The notes under the pieces are model-generated. The model ran no database searches. It was not told the DNA's origin and worked only from the letters and a program-made list of their open reading frames with translations. This document shows, one piece after another, positions 1 to 6,621 of a stretch of 9,235 bases of DNA. The stretch lies in NCBI GenBank assembly GCA_001797845.1, contig MGQN01000023.1, positions 34,049 to 43,283 on the forward strand, given 5' to 3'. Origin of the DNA: Deltaproteobacteria bacterium RBG_16_44_11. GTDB taxonomy: Bacteria > Desulfobacterota > Syntrophia > Syntrophales > Smithellaceae. Position 1 is the stretch's first letter. Each line of letters begins with the position of its first letter. The position numbers and the translations under genes were made by a program.

Positions 1-37
1 GCCAGCGGCGGGATAATTCAACCTACAAGCTTCAGCG

Positions 38-75
38 GTGACGTGACCTCGTGTGACCTTCAGGTTATTAGGTTA
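38..75. repeat. Short tandem direct repeats beyond the acyl-CoA synthetase 3' end
   Basis: The first 107 bases hold no gene I can support. They contain three copies of GTGAC (38-42, 43-47, 53-57), the last two extended to GTGACCT and spaced exactly 10 bases apart, followed by two copies of AGGTTA (62-67, 70-75) spaced 8 bases apart. One-turn spacing of direct repeats can mark a regulator binding site, but no adjacent promoter is visible and the neighbouring gene on the left is outside the window. This could equally be chance. Confidence 0.3.
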
Positions 76-107
76 TACACTTTGTTTCTGAAGATTGGGT
101 TTTATTA

Positions 108-1820
108 CTATTTCCCCGCCCGTGCTTCCGCCCGAAGTGATTTCTTATCAATCTTTCCCACCGCAGTCAAAGGAAGCTCCTTGCGGAATTCGATAATTTT
201 GGGGACTTCATAAGGAGCCAGCTTCTCCGCGGCCATTTTTATAATAGCGGCTTTCAAAGTTTCTTCATTTTTTCCCTGAGCGTATCCGGGAGCGAGCGTC
301 AGGTAAGCCTTCACCAGTTCGGAGCCGGGACGTTTCGGGTCGGGAATACCCACCGTGGCGGCGCTTTCTATCGCCGGGTGTTTCGTCAACACATCCTCCA
401 CTTTTTTGGAAAACACCTTAAATCCGCTGATGATGATCATATCCTTGGTCCGGTCGACAATCCGCAGATAACCTTCTTCATCCTGTATGGCTACGTCTCC
501 AGTATGCAAATAGCCATTCTCGTCGATGACCTGCCTTGTTTCTTCGGGATTTTTATAATAACCGACCATCACTTGAGGCCCTTTAACACATATCTCTCCT
601 GGTTCGCCTTGCGCTACCTTTTTGCCGGTTATCGGATCCACCAGAATAATATCCGTGTTGATGATCGGCAATCCGATACTTCCCAACTTTCTTTTTCCTT
701 TTTCGGGATTCATCGTCGTAATCGGCGATGTTTCGGTCATGCCGTAGACTTCCAGTAACTTCCCTTTGCCGACGATGCTCTCCAGAATTTCCTGGGATTC
801 TTCCGGAAACGGCGCCGCGGAAGAGATGCAGGCCTGAAGCCGGGAATGGTCCAGCTTTTTGAACCGCGGATTGGCGATCAACATCTGATAAAGGGAAGGA
901 ACATTTACCAAATGAGTGGGCTTGTGCTTTTTTATCTCCTTGCAGATATGATTTGTGTCTCTGGGGTTGGGAATAAGAACTTGCGGCCATCCCAGATAAA
1001 TGGCGTTTGCCGCGAAAAATGTGCCGGCGAGATGGAAGAAGGGGAAGCCGGAAAGAGCCACGCCCTGACCTTTTTCCCATCCAACCCATCTTTGCACCAT
1101 AAGTAGGTTAGCCACGGAATTTCTGTGGGAAATCATGGCTCCTTTGGGTATTCCGGTAGTGCCGCCCGTGTACTGAATGTAGGCGATGTCATCAGGAGCC
1201 ACTTTTACTTTCGGAGGATCAGCCGAATATTTCTGAGGAGAAATAGCTTCTTTAAAATGAAGCACGTATTTGCCCGCAAGTTCCGTGACCTTGCCCTGCG
1301 GAATTTTTTTCAAAAACTTTCCCAAAATGCGCTTCACATAGGGCATGAATCCGCCCACGTTGGCCGCGACCACAAGCTTTAGTTCATTAAGTCTTGAAGA
1401 TATATGAACAAGTCTTCCGGCAAAAATAGCGTCCAGCGTAACCAGGCAACGGGCGTCTGAATCTTTTAGCTGGTGTTCCATTTCTTCCGTCGAAAGCAAA
1501 GGGGAAACGCCGGAAGCTACGCAACCAGCCTTTAAGGTTCCCAGCCAGGCGATAATATATTCAGGGATATTCGGCAGATTAATCCCCACTACATCACCTT
1601 TTTTTAATCCATGAGACAGCAGCATGTTTGCAAAGCGGTTGGCGTATCGATCCAGTTCGGCTAAGGTGACTTTTGTGCCCATAAAACTGAAGGCCAGCTG
1701 GTGGGCATATTTTTCAAATGTTTCTTTCACCGCATCAACATAGCTTATTTCCCATACACTTGGATCAAGATCAGTAATGCCCGCATCATAAGATAAACGC
1801 CAGAATTGTTCATGCTCCAT
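108..1820 (-). CDS. Long-chain acyl-CoA synthetase (AMP-binding, ANL superfamily)
   Basis: Activates a carboxylic acid, probably a medium- or long-chain fatty acid, with ATP to an acyl-adenylate and then transfers it to CoA; expected to be cytoplasmic or membrane-peripheral. The 570-residue length is normal for FadD-type ligases. Visible core motifs: P-loop-like YTGGTTGIPKG (217-227), YGMTET (359-364), TGD (440-442), the hinge region DRTKDMIIISGFKV (about 456-469), and the C-terminal catalytic lysine in GKIDK (K556). There is no signal peptide. The ATG at 1820 is supported by AGGAGG 10 bases upstream. It lies 139 bases downstream of feoAB on the same strand, with a good -10 box in the gap, so it is probably transcribed separately. 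An oddity is SKKVE just after the hinge, where most relatives have P-x-E-V/I-E. Substrate chain length cannot be read from the sequence; an aryl- or short-chain acyl ligase is the alternative. Confidence 0.93.
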   Translation of the reverse strand: MEHEQFWRLSYDAGITDLDPSVWEISYVDAVKETFEKYAHQLAFSFMGTKVTLAELDRYANRFANMLLSHGLKKGDVVGINLPNIPEYIIAWLGTLKAGCVASGVSPLLSTEEMEHQLKDSDARCLVTLDAIFAGRLVHISSRLNELKLVVAANVGGFMPYVKRILGKFLKKIPQGKVTELAGKYVLHFKEAISPQKYSADPPKVKVAPDDIAYIQYTGGTTGIPKGAMISHRNSVANLLMVQRWVGWEKGQGVALSGFPFFHLAGTFFAANAIYLGWPQVLIPNPRDTNHICKEIKKHKPTHLVNVPSLYQMLIANPRFKKLDHSRLQACISSAAPFPEESQEILESIVGKGKLLEVYGMTETSPITTMNPEKGKRKLGSIGLPIINTDIILVDPITGKKVAQGEPGEICVKGPQVMVGYYKNPEETRQVIDENGYLHTGDVAIQDEEGYLRIVDRTKDMIIISGFKVFSKKVEDVLTKHPAIESAATVGIPDPKRPGSELVKAYLTLAPGYAQGKNEETLKAAIIKMAAEKLAPYEVPKIIEFRKELPLTAVGKIDKKSLRAEARAGK

Positions 1821-1830
1821 ATTTCAGCTG

Positions 1831-1836
1831 CCTCCT
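1831..1836 (-). promoter_or_regulatory. Ribosome binding site of the acyl-CoA synthetase
   Basis: The minus strand reads AGGAGG, a full Shine-Dalgarno core, 10 bases before the ATG at 1820. It fixes the start codon. Confidence 0.8.
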
Positions 1837-1884
1837 TTATCAAATATAGGAAATACAAGGCGGTTCTTCAAAAACCTTTCCCAA

Positions 1885-1890
1885 ATTATA
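1885..1890 (-). promoter_or_regulatory. Candidate -10 box for the acyl-CoA synthetase gene
   Basis: The minus strand carries a perfect TATAAT, 64 bases upstream of the ATG at 1820, in an AT-rich gap. The hexamer 17 bases further upstream (ACAAGT at 1908-1913) is a poor -35, so the promoter would be weak or activator-dependent. The box also forms one side of an AT-rich 7-bp inverted repeat, TATAAAT/ATTTATA (1887-1893 and 1902-1908), which could be an operator or simply AT-rich sequence. Confidence 0.35.
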
Positions 1891-1914
1891 AATCTACTGA
1901 AATTTATACTTGTA

Positions 1915-1945
1915 TGTCACTTCGACCGCGAGGGAGAAGTCTTAT
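1915..1945. repeat. Dispersed hairpin repeat between feoAB and the acyl-CoA synthetase
   Basis: Begins TGTCACTTCG and contains a 22-base fold-back (1919-1940). The outer arms ACTTC/GAAGT pair perfectly, then come opposed GA/GA, a CC/GG pair, and a GCGA loop. It resembles the short 'TGTCATTTCGA...GAAATCTT' spacer repeats found in many proteobacterial genomes; this is recognition from memory, not a search. There is no T-run on the minus-strand side, so it is not a standard terminator for feoAB. Confidence 0.5.
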
Positions 1946-1959
1946 ATGATATATTCTTT

Positions 1960-4197
1960 TTATATCCCCAGCCACGAAACAAGATGATACGCCGCCACTC
2001 CTCCGAGGTAGGAGACAATCAGCGTCATAATGATAGTGGAATAAAACCATTTATTGCTGTTCATTTCTTTGCGCAAAACAGCCACAGTCGCGGCGCAGGG
2101 GATAAAAAGCATCATCACGACCAGAAAAGCGGCGGCGGAAGCGTGACTCATTACCGTCGGCAGAACATGGATGAGTCCTTCTTCGCCTACCGAATAAAGA
2201 ACGCCCAGCGTGGCCACAATATTTTCCTTGGCGACCAGTCCGGTTAAAAGCGCGGTAATCATTTTCCAATCCAGTCCCAAAGGCGCTCCCAGCGGACCAA
2301 TGAACCTTCCCACAGAGGCCAGGATGCTCTCCTCCACAATCCCTGTGGGAAAATAAGATATAAGCCAGACGATTAGTGAAACAGCCAGAATAATTGTTCC
2401 GGCCTTGCGGATAAACGCGACTGTTCTGGCCCAGATCACCATTATAATGGTTCTTAAGTCCGGTTGATGATAAATTGGCAGTTCCATGATAAAGGGCGCG
2501 TCCTGTTTCCACAGCGTTTTATTGACGATTATTCCCGCCAGCCCCAGCACAGCAATATTCAAAGCCAGAATACTCCAGGACACATAAGCAGCTTTTTCTC
2601 CGAAGATAGCGGCCGAAACCAGCGTCAAGACGGCCAAACGCGCGGTACAGGGCACAAAAGGAATCAAAAGCAGAGTAATCATTCGTGCCTTGCGTGTCTC
2701 GATTATTCGCGCGCCCAGCACAGCCGGCACATTGCAACCGAACCCCAGACACATCGGAATAAAGCTTTTGCCGTGTAAGCCCACAAGGTGCATGATTCGA
2801 TCCATGACAAAAGCGGCGCGCGCCATGTAGCCGATATCTTCCAAAAGCGCCATTATGGCAAAAAATATTATCAGAATCGGCAGAAATGTTAATACCGATC
2901 CCGCGCCGCCGATGACACCGTTGAGAAGCAAGCCTTGCAGCCAGGCAGGCAGGACGGTGGTATATGGTTCACAGAATTTGATGAATTGCTGAATCCCGTC
3001 GCTCAACGTGCTTTGCAGCGGAACGCCCACGCTATACGTTAGAAAAAAGACCACGGCCATCACGGCCAGCAATATGGGAATGCCGAAAATCGGGCGGGTG
3101 AGAATGTGGTCAATCCGGTCCGTAAGAACAACCTGTCCCATTTTGAAACGCGAGACTGATGCTCGAGTAATTTTTTCAATCCAGTCATAGCGGCCGTTGA
3201 CCACCGCGTGCAGCGCGTCTTCATGCTTGCTCAAAAGATTTTGTATCTTCTCCCAGGCGGAAGGCTCGGCTTTTCTTTCCACCATGGCCGATGCTTCCGG
3301 ATCGCCCTCCATTATTTTAATCGCCACCCATGCGGGCGTGTAAGGTTCGGAAACAAGCGGATGGACCTGCTCAAAAATTTGCTGATAAATTTGTTGGTGA
3401 TCGGCCGAAACTTCCGGTAATCGGGGAGCGGCCTTAACCTGACCTGCGGCAAAAGCGGCAATTTGATCAACCAGCTCTTTGATGCCGTTGTTGCGCCTGG
3501 CCACCATAGGAATAACGGGTACTCCCAGAGCGTCACGCAACGCCCTTGTATCAATCTGAATGCCTTGATCGGAAGCGACATCCAGCATATTGATGGCGAC
3601 AATTACCGGACGGTTGAGCAGTAATACTTCAGAAAGCAGATAAAGGCTTCTTTCCAGTACCGCCGCGTTTAAAACCAAAACAACCAAATCCGGCTTTTCC
3701 TTGATGATAAAATCGCGGGCGATTCTTTCTTCTTCGGAAAAGGCCGTCAGACTGTAGGTGCCCGGCAGATCGACGATACGGAGTAAAACATTGTCGACAT
3801 GGTGCACGCCTTCTTTCTTCTCCACGGTTTTACCCGGCCAGTTGCCGACGTGCTGGGACAAACCGGTAAGAATATTGAACACCGTGGATTTGCCGACATT
3901 GGGCTGGCCGACCAGCGCCACGGAGATTTCTTTTTCGACAGGGGGCAGACAGATATCATCTGACGATTCGATTTTTTTAACCATTATTTTTGACGCTTCG
4001 CCCCGCCCCAGAGCTATTCTCGTTGATGCCACGGAAATAACGATCAGGCCGCCGCTGACCTGGGCGATGCGGAATCGGGCGCCCGTAACGATACCCATAC
4101 CGGCCAGACGGCTGGTCAAAGCCGAGCCTCCTTCAATAGAAGAAATGACGCCCTGATCTCCTTCGCGTAAATCTGTTATTGCCATGAGGTTACTCAT
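1960..4197 (-). CDS. feoB: Ferrous iron transporter, FeoA-FeoB fusion
   Basis: Inner-membrane Fe(II) uptake protein whose N-terminal GTPase domain regulates the membrane channel. An FeoA-like SH3 domain (about 1-77, beginning MAITDLREGDQG) is fused ahead of FeoB. The GTPase shows G1 GQPNVGKST (97-105), G3 DLPGTYSL (143-150) and G4 NMLD (203-206), followed by a helical linker. The membrane part (about 370-745) contains the two Gate repeats with GFGCNVPAVLG (485-495), the cysteine motif PCTARL (516-521), GLVAKENIVATLG (653-665) and FIPCAATVAVLRKE (698-711). The 745-residue length fits FeoB plus one FeoA domain, and no motif is broken. The first ATG is favoured by AAGGA 9 bases upstream; the next Met (residue 5) has no ribosome site. 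It starts 16 bases after the DUF2156 gene, suggesting co-transcription. No Fur box is obvious nearby. Confidence 0.96.
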   Translation of the reverse strand: MSNLMAITDLREGDQGVISSIEGGSALTSRLAGMGIVTGARFRIAQVSGGLIVISVASTRIALGRGEASKIMVKKIESSDDICLPPVEKEISVALVGQPNVGKSTVFNILTGLSQHVGNWPGKTVEKKEGVHHVDNVLLRIVDLPGTYSLTAFSEEERIARDFIIKEKPDLVVLVLNAAVLERSLYLLSEVLLLNRPVIVAINMLDVASDQGIQIDTRALRDALGVPVIPMVARRNNGIKELVDQIAAFAAGQVKAAPRLPEVSADHQQIYQQIFEQVHPLVSEPYTPAWVAIKIMEGDPEASAMVERKAEPSAWEKIQNLLSKHEDALHAVVNGRYDWIEKITRASVSRFKMGQVVLTDRIDHILTRPIFGIPILLAVMAVVFFLTYSVGVPLQSTLSDGIQQFIKFCEPYTTVLPAWLQGLLLNGVIGGAGSVLTFLPILIIFFAIMALLEDIGYMARAAFVMDRIMHLVGLHGKSFIPMCLGFGCNVPAVLGARIIETRKARMITLLLIPFVPCTARLAVLTLVSAAIFGEKAAYVSWSILALNIAVLGLAGIIVNKTLWKQDAPFIMELPIYHQPDLRTIIMVIWARTVAFIRKAGTIILAVSLIVWLISYFPTGIVEESILASVGRFIGPLGAPLGLDWKMITALLTGLVAKENIVATLGVLYSVGEEGLIHVLPTVMSHASAAAFLVVMMLFIPCAATVAVLRKEMNSNKWFYSTIIMTLIVSYLGGVAAYHLVSWLGI

Positions 4198-4206
4198 TAA
4201 TCTTTT

Positions 4207-4211
4207 TCCTT
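4207..4211 (-). promoter_or_regulatory. Ribosome binding site of feoAB
   Basis: The minus strand reads AAGGA, 9 bases before the ATG at 4197, inside the 16-base gap after the upstream stop codon. This supports the first of two closely spaced Met codons. Confidence 0.65.
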
Positions 4212-4213
4212 AG

Positions 4214-5074
4214 TCAAGCTTTGCGGCTGATACGGTATTTTTTCAGCAGTTTCTCCGGGCCATAAGAACCCTTTGTCCGGCGTAAATTTTTGTTGCCCAT
4301 ATCTTCTTCCAGATTTAGATATTTATATTGCGACTGCAATCTCTTGGCCGTATCGTTGAACATGAATTCGTATATACCATGATAATTTTTTGAGGCTTTG
4401 GCAAAATGCAGGCAAAAAGTATCTGCGTTCAGAGCCTCTCCGATTATAAAACCCGCCGGCTCTTTTTCAATGTAATATATTGTTCCCCACAGCGCAAGAG
4501 CGGAAAATTTTTCCAGCGCCTCGGAGCATTGTTCAAAATCGGTTTTTTCCCGCGCCAATCTGGAATCGGCCTGCCATTGATTTAAAATACTCATCGTATC
4601 CGGTAAATTATTCGCCGCGATTGGGCTTGCCTGCGGCTCATAGGAAGCAAAAAATTGATTTAAGTGGTTTCGATGACGCGTGTATTGACTTCCTTTAAAA
4701 GACGCCAAATTTTGAGTCAGGTAAATATAATCAGCCTCGCTCTCGTCGCTGAGAACCGTAAATTTATCTTTCGGAAAAAAGGTAAGCCATTCTTCGGGAA
4801 TGGGAAAGAAAAATCCGTGCTTATCCAACAGATCTATGAATATCTGCATATCGCAACTACGCAAATCATTTAAAGGCATTACATAACTCTGGCCTTGCTT
4901 GTTGTTGCCGGAAATGAATAACCCGCAATCCATTGTCAAAAATTCATAATGGCTAACTTTACGGAACAGGTAAACGTTGGCATAAGTATAGTCGGAAATA
5001 GGCAGATTCAAATTTTTAAAGCTGTTCATGAGCAGTTCGCGATGCTGAAAATCGATAGTCTCCAGATGTTCCAT
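4214..5074 (-). CDS. DUF2156 family protein (phosphatidylglycerol lysyltransferase C-terminal-like, GNAT fold)
   Basis: A soluble 286-residue protein that resembles the C-terminal acyltransferase domain of MprF-type lysyl-phosphatidylglycerol synthases, but without the membrane flippase part. Family-like features are DYTYANVYLFR (28-38), RNHLNQFF (135-142), the substrate-side strand EPAGFIIGE (205-213) and the C-terminal signature N-L-E-E-D-M-G...LRR-K-S-Y-P (254-274). The family's GNAT fold implies transfer of an aminoacyl or acyl group; donor and acceptor are unknown. It sits directly upstream of feoAB with a 16-base gap, so it is probably the first gene of that operon. An AAGGA lies 15 bases before the ATG at 5074, which is long spacing, and no better start is visible. 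The frame is open for another 17 codons upstream without an ATG, GTG or TTG. Confidence 0.82.
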   Translation of the reverse strand: MEHLETIDFQHRELLMNSFKNLNLPISDYTYANVYLFRKVSHYEFLTMDCGLFISGNNKQGQSYVMPLNDLRSCDMQIFIDLLDKHGFFFPIPEEWLTFFPKDKFTVLSDESEADYIYLTQNLASFKGSQYTRHRNHLNQFFASYEPQASPIAANNLPDTMSILNQWQADSRLAREKTDFEQCSEALEKFSALALWGTIYYIEKEPAGFIIGEALNADTFCLHFAKASKNYHGIYEFMFNDTAKRLQSQYKYLNLEEDMGNKNLRRTKGSYGPEKLLKKYRISRKA

Positions 5075-5124
5075 AAAAAATTTATCAAATCCTTTCTGAT
5101 AGAGTCCCTCGGTCAGGAGAAGTT

Positions 5125-5151
5125 GTTATACCGGCGCAGGCCGGTATCCAG
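5125..5151 (-). repeat. REP-like palindromic repeat, copy in minus orientation
   Basis: On the minus strand it starts CTGGAT and contains an 8-bp perfect stem, ATACCGGC/GCCGGTAT, with a 4-base loop (5128-5147), ending ATAAC. This is the 'CTGGATACCGGC...GCCGGTATGAC' type of spacer repeat. It faces the plus-orientation copy 40 bases away. Confidence 0.6.
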
Positions 5152-5191
5152 ACGTCGCTTCCGTGTAGGCCAGGAACCAGTTTAAGAAAAT

Positions 5192-5258
5192 ATACTGGAT
5201 TCCCCCGTATCAAGTACGGGGCAAGCTCTTCGTCGCGCTTAGCTTGCACGGAATGACA
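5192..5258 (+). repeat. REP-like palindromic repeat, enlarged plus-orientation copy
   Basis: Starts ATACTGGATT and ends AATGACA, the same ends as the copy at 9014-9047. The inside holds two consecutive hairpins: CCCCGTA/TACGGGG with loop TCAAG (5203-5221) and GCAAGCT/AGCTTGC with a 13-base loop (5221-5247). Outer ATTCC/GGAAT arms close the whole element. It is about twice as long as the other copy. Confidence 0.6.
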
Positions 5259-5281
5259 AAAAAGTAATTACGACACAACCC

Positions 5282-5319
5282 CTGGAGCGGGAGGCTCCCT
5301 AAAATAACGCGACCTCCAG
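5282..5319. repeat. Nested inverted repeat
   Basis: Outer arms CTGGAG (5282-5287) and CTCCAG (5314-5319) enclose a competing small hairpin, GGAGC/GCTCC with loop GGGAG (5284-5298). The two pairings share bases and so are mutually exclusive. Function unknown; part of the palindrome-rich spacer. Confidence 0.4.
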
Positions 5320-5346
5320 CGAATCACAGCTTTTTTCCTCCGGCCG

Positions 5347-5365
5347 GAATTGGGGATTTCAATTC
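5347..5365. repeat. Inverted repeat downstream of the metallopeptidase gene
   Basis: GAATTG/CAATTC arms with a 7-base loop lie 16 bases beyond the stop codon of the minus-strand metallopeptidase gene, next to the perfect palindrome CCGGCCGG (5339-5346). No T-run follows on the minus strand, so an intrinsic terminator is not supported. Confidence 0.35.
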
Positions 5366-5381
5366 GCGGGACAGCCAAGTC

Positions 5382-6068
5382 TTAAAGAAGAAATGTTTCA
5401 TCGTATTCCTTCAGCCAGCGCCTGTGTGTTTTATATTCCGGCATAACCTCTTCTATTAATTTCCAAAATCTTGCTGCGTGGCTTTTTTCTTTGATGTGCA
5501 TTATTTCATGCACAATCACGTAATCAATTACTTCCAGCGGCGCCATGATCAGCCGGAAACTGAAAGCCAGGTCGTTATCTGCCGAACATGAGCCCCAGCG
5601 TTTCCGCGCGGAAGTTATCCTGATGCCGCGCGCCGTAAGCTTTAATTTGTGGCAGTAAAAATCAACGCGCCCGCTGATGTATTCGAAAGCCTTTTGCTTA
5701 TACCACAGAAAAAAGAAACGTTTCTTTATTTCTCTATCCTCCGGCGCGTTAAGATAAAAACGCTTATTCCAGAAAATAAGCCCCGTTCTCTCGCTTGGTT
5801 CAAAAAACACTTCCAGAGGAAAGCCCTCGCCCAGATAATAAAATAATTCCCCGGAAATATATTTTCTTTTTTCGTTCAAAAGACGCGCCCGGGTTTGTTT
5901 TTGAATTATTTTGTCAATCCAGTTTTGTTTTTCCTGAACAAAACGATTGATTTCGCGGACGGGCGTGAAATAAGGCGCCGAAACAACAATCTCCGCGGCC
6001 CTGCTTATTTGCAGAGAAAGGGTTTTTCTTCTTTTCCTGCTTCTTTTCAGCGTGTAGTTAATATTCAT
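5382..6068 (-). CDS. YgjP-type zinc metallopeptidase (SprT/DUF45-like)
   Basis: A soluble 228-residue protein of the YgjP/WLM-like metal-dependent hydrolase family. The zinc site is HEIMH (187-191) with the third histidine at H197 (HExxH-x5-H), and the conserved RWGSCS block lies at 157-162. The basic N-terminus RKRRKTLSLQIS is also typical, and the length is normal for the family. The physiological substrate is not established from sequence. There is no signal peptide or membrane segment. The ATG at 6068 has no clear ribosome site (only AAGAAAA upstream) and sits against a perfect 10-base palindrome, GAAAATTTTC (6069-6078). It diverges from the cupin gene across a 120-base AT-rich spacer; nothing links their functions. 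Confidence 0.9.
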   Translation of the reverse strand: MNINYTLKRSRKRRKTLSLQISRAAEIVVSAPYFTPVREINRFVQEKQNWIDKIIQKQTRARLLNEKRKYISGELFYYLGEGFPLEVFFEPSERTGLIFWNKRFYLNAPEDREIKKRFFFLWYKQKAFEYISGRVDFYCHKLKLTARGIRITSARKRWGSCSADNDLAFSFRLIMAPLEVIDYVIVHEIMHIKEKSHAARFWKLIEEVMPEYKTHRRWLKEYDETFLL

Positions 6069-6188
6069 GAAAATTTTCTTATTTTTATGGGTGTTTGATT
6101 ACCATAGATTTGCAGCTAAAGCGAGTCTGGAAAGGCCTTTTCATTAATTTAATTTTATGTTACGAAAAATAAAAAAAGAGTTGACCGA

Positions 6189-6533
6189 ATGGAAGCAACT
6201 AATAAACGTCCCTGGGGGCACTTTGAAGTTTTATCCGATGCTCCTGATCATAAAGTAAAAAGAATTGTCGTGGAACCGGGCGGTATTTTAAGCCTCCAGC
6301 GTCACAAACTGCGTTCTGAACACTGGTTTATTGTATCCGGGAGCGGCATAGCGACGGTTGACGGTAAAGAATGTCACGTGTGCGCCGGCAGTGCGATTGA
6401 TATACCCGTGGGCGCGGCGCACCGTATGGAAAATACATCTACTGATAAGTTGGTAATTATCGAAGTGCAAACCGGCAAATATTTCGGCGAAGATGATATT
6501 GAGAGGCTGGAAGATAAGTACGGCCGGGTTTAA
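6189..6533 (+). CDS. Stand-alone cupin, mannose-6-phosphate isomerase type II-like domain
   Basis: This 114-residue protein corresponds to the C-terminal cupin of bifunctional ManC/AlgA enzymes without the guanylyltransferase domain. It opens with the family-typical RPWGHFEVL (7-15) and has PGGILSLQRHKLRSEHW (30-46), supplying metal ligands Q37, H39 and E44, with the second motif's H78 in GAAHRMEN. It ends in EDDIERLEDKYGR, as ManC proteins do. The likely role is metal-dependent sugar-phosphate isomerisation or sugar binding; a stand-alone domain may instead be regulatory. The start ATG has a weak GAG ribosome site 8 bases upstream. It is the only plus-strand gene in the window. There are no sugar-nucleotide genes beside it, so the pathway cannot be read from context. 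Confidence 0.88.
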   Translation: MEATNKRPWGHFEVLSDAPDHKVKRIVVEPGGILSLQRHKLRSEHWFIVSGSGIATVDGKECHVCAGSAIDIPVGAAHRMENTSTDKLVIIEVQTGKYFGEDDIERLEDKYGRV

Positions 6534-6570
6534 TCGACGTCATAAAGACTAAGACTGAATTAAGAGTTGT

Positions 6571-6584
6571 GTGACCTGAGTCAC
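6571..6584. repeat. Short inverted repeat in the convergent gap
   Basis: GTGAC/GTCAC with loop CTGA, between the convergent cupin and nuclease genes. The 5-bp stem followed by TAGTTTCTTGTTCT on the plus side is too weak for a confident terminator, but no better one exists in this 88-base gap. Confidence 0.25.
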
Positions 6585-6598
6585 TAGTTTCTTGTTCT

Positions 6599-6614
6599 GG
6601 ATAATTAGTCACTT
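6599..6614 (+). repeat. Left member of an inverted repeat bracketing the nuclease gene
   Basis: The plus strand reads GGATA, four bases, then GTCACTT, ending 8 bases before the nuclease stop codon. The minus strand just before the nuclease ATG reads GGATA, one base, then GTCACTT (8939-8951). The two copies are inverted and enclose the AT-rich gene almost exactly. Confidence 0.3.
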
Positions 6615-6621
6615 CTTAGCA

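Larger units (their letters stand above)
5075..5381. other. 307-base non-coding stretch rich in palindromes
   Basis: I see no credible reading frame here on either strand. The stretch separates the metallopeptidase gene from the DUF2156 gene, both on the minus strand. It contains at least five inverted repeats, the main ones entered separately. The promoter of the DUF2156-feoAB operon should lie here, but no convincing -35/-10 pair was found. Confidence 0.7.

Noticed and set aside
1..212. Plus-strand frame open from the left edge to about 212
   Set aside because: It has no start in the window, overlaps the synthetase gene antisense for half its length, and shows no recognisable protein end.
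378..758. A 126-codon plus-strand frame
   Set aside because: It lies wholly inside the acyl-CoA synthetase on the opposite strand and has no family-like motifs.
4183..4185. Internal ATG (residue 5) as the feoAB start
   Set aside because: It has no Shine-Dalgarno sequence in front of it, whereas the first ATG has AAGGA at suitable spacing.
5075..5381. Possible CRISPR array or tRNA/small RNA gene
   Set aside because: The repeats are not evenly spaced or identical, and no tRNA cloverleaf can be drawn; the palindromes fit REP-like elements better.
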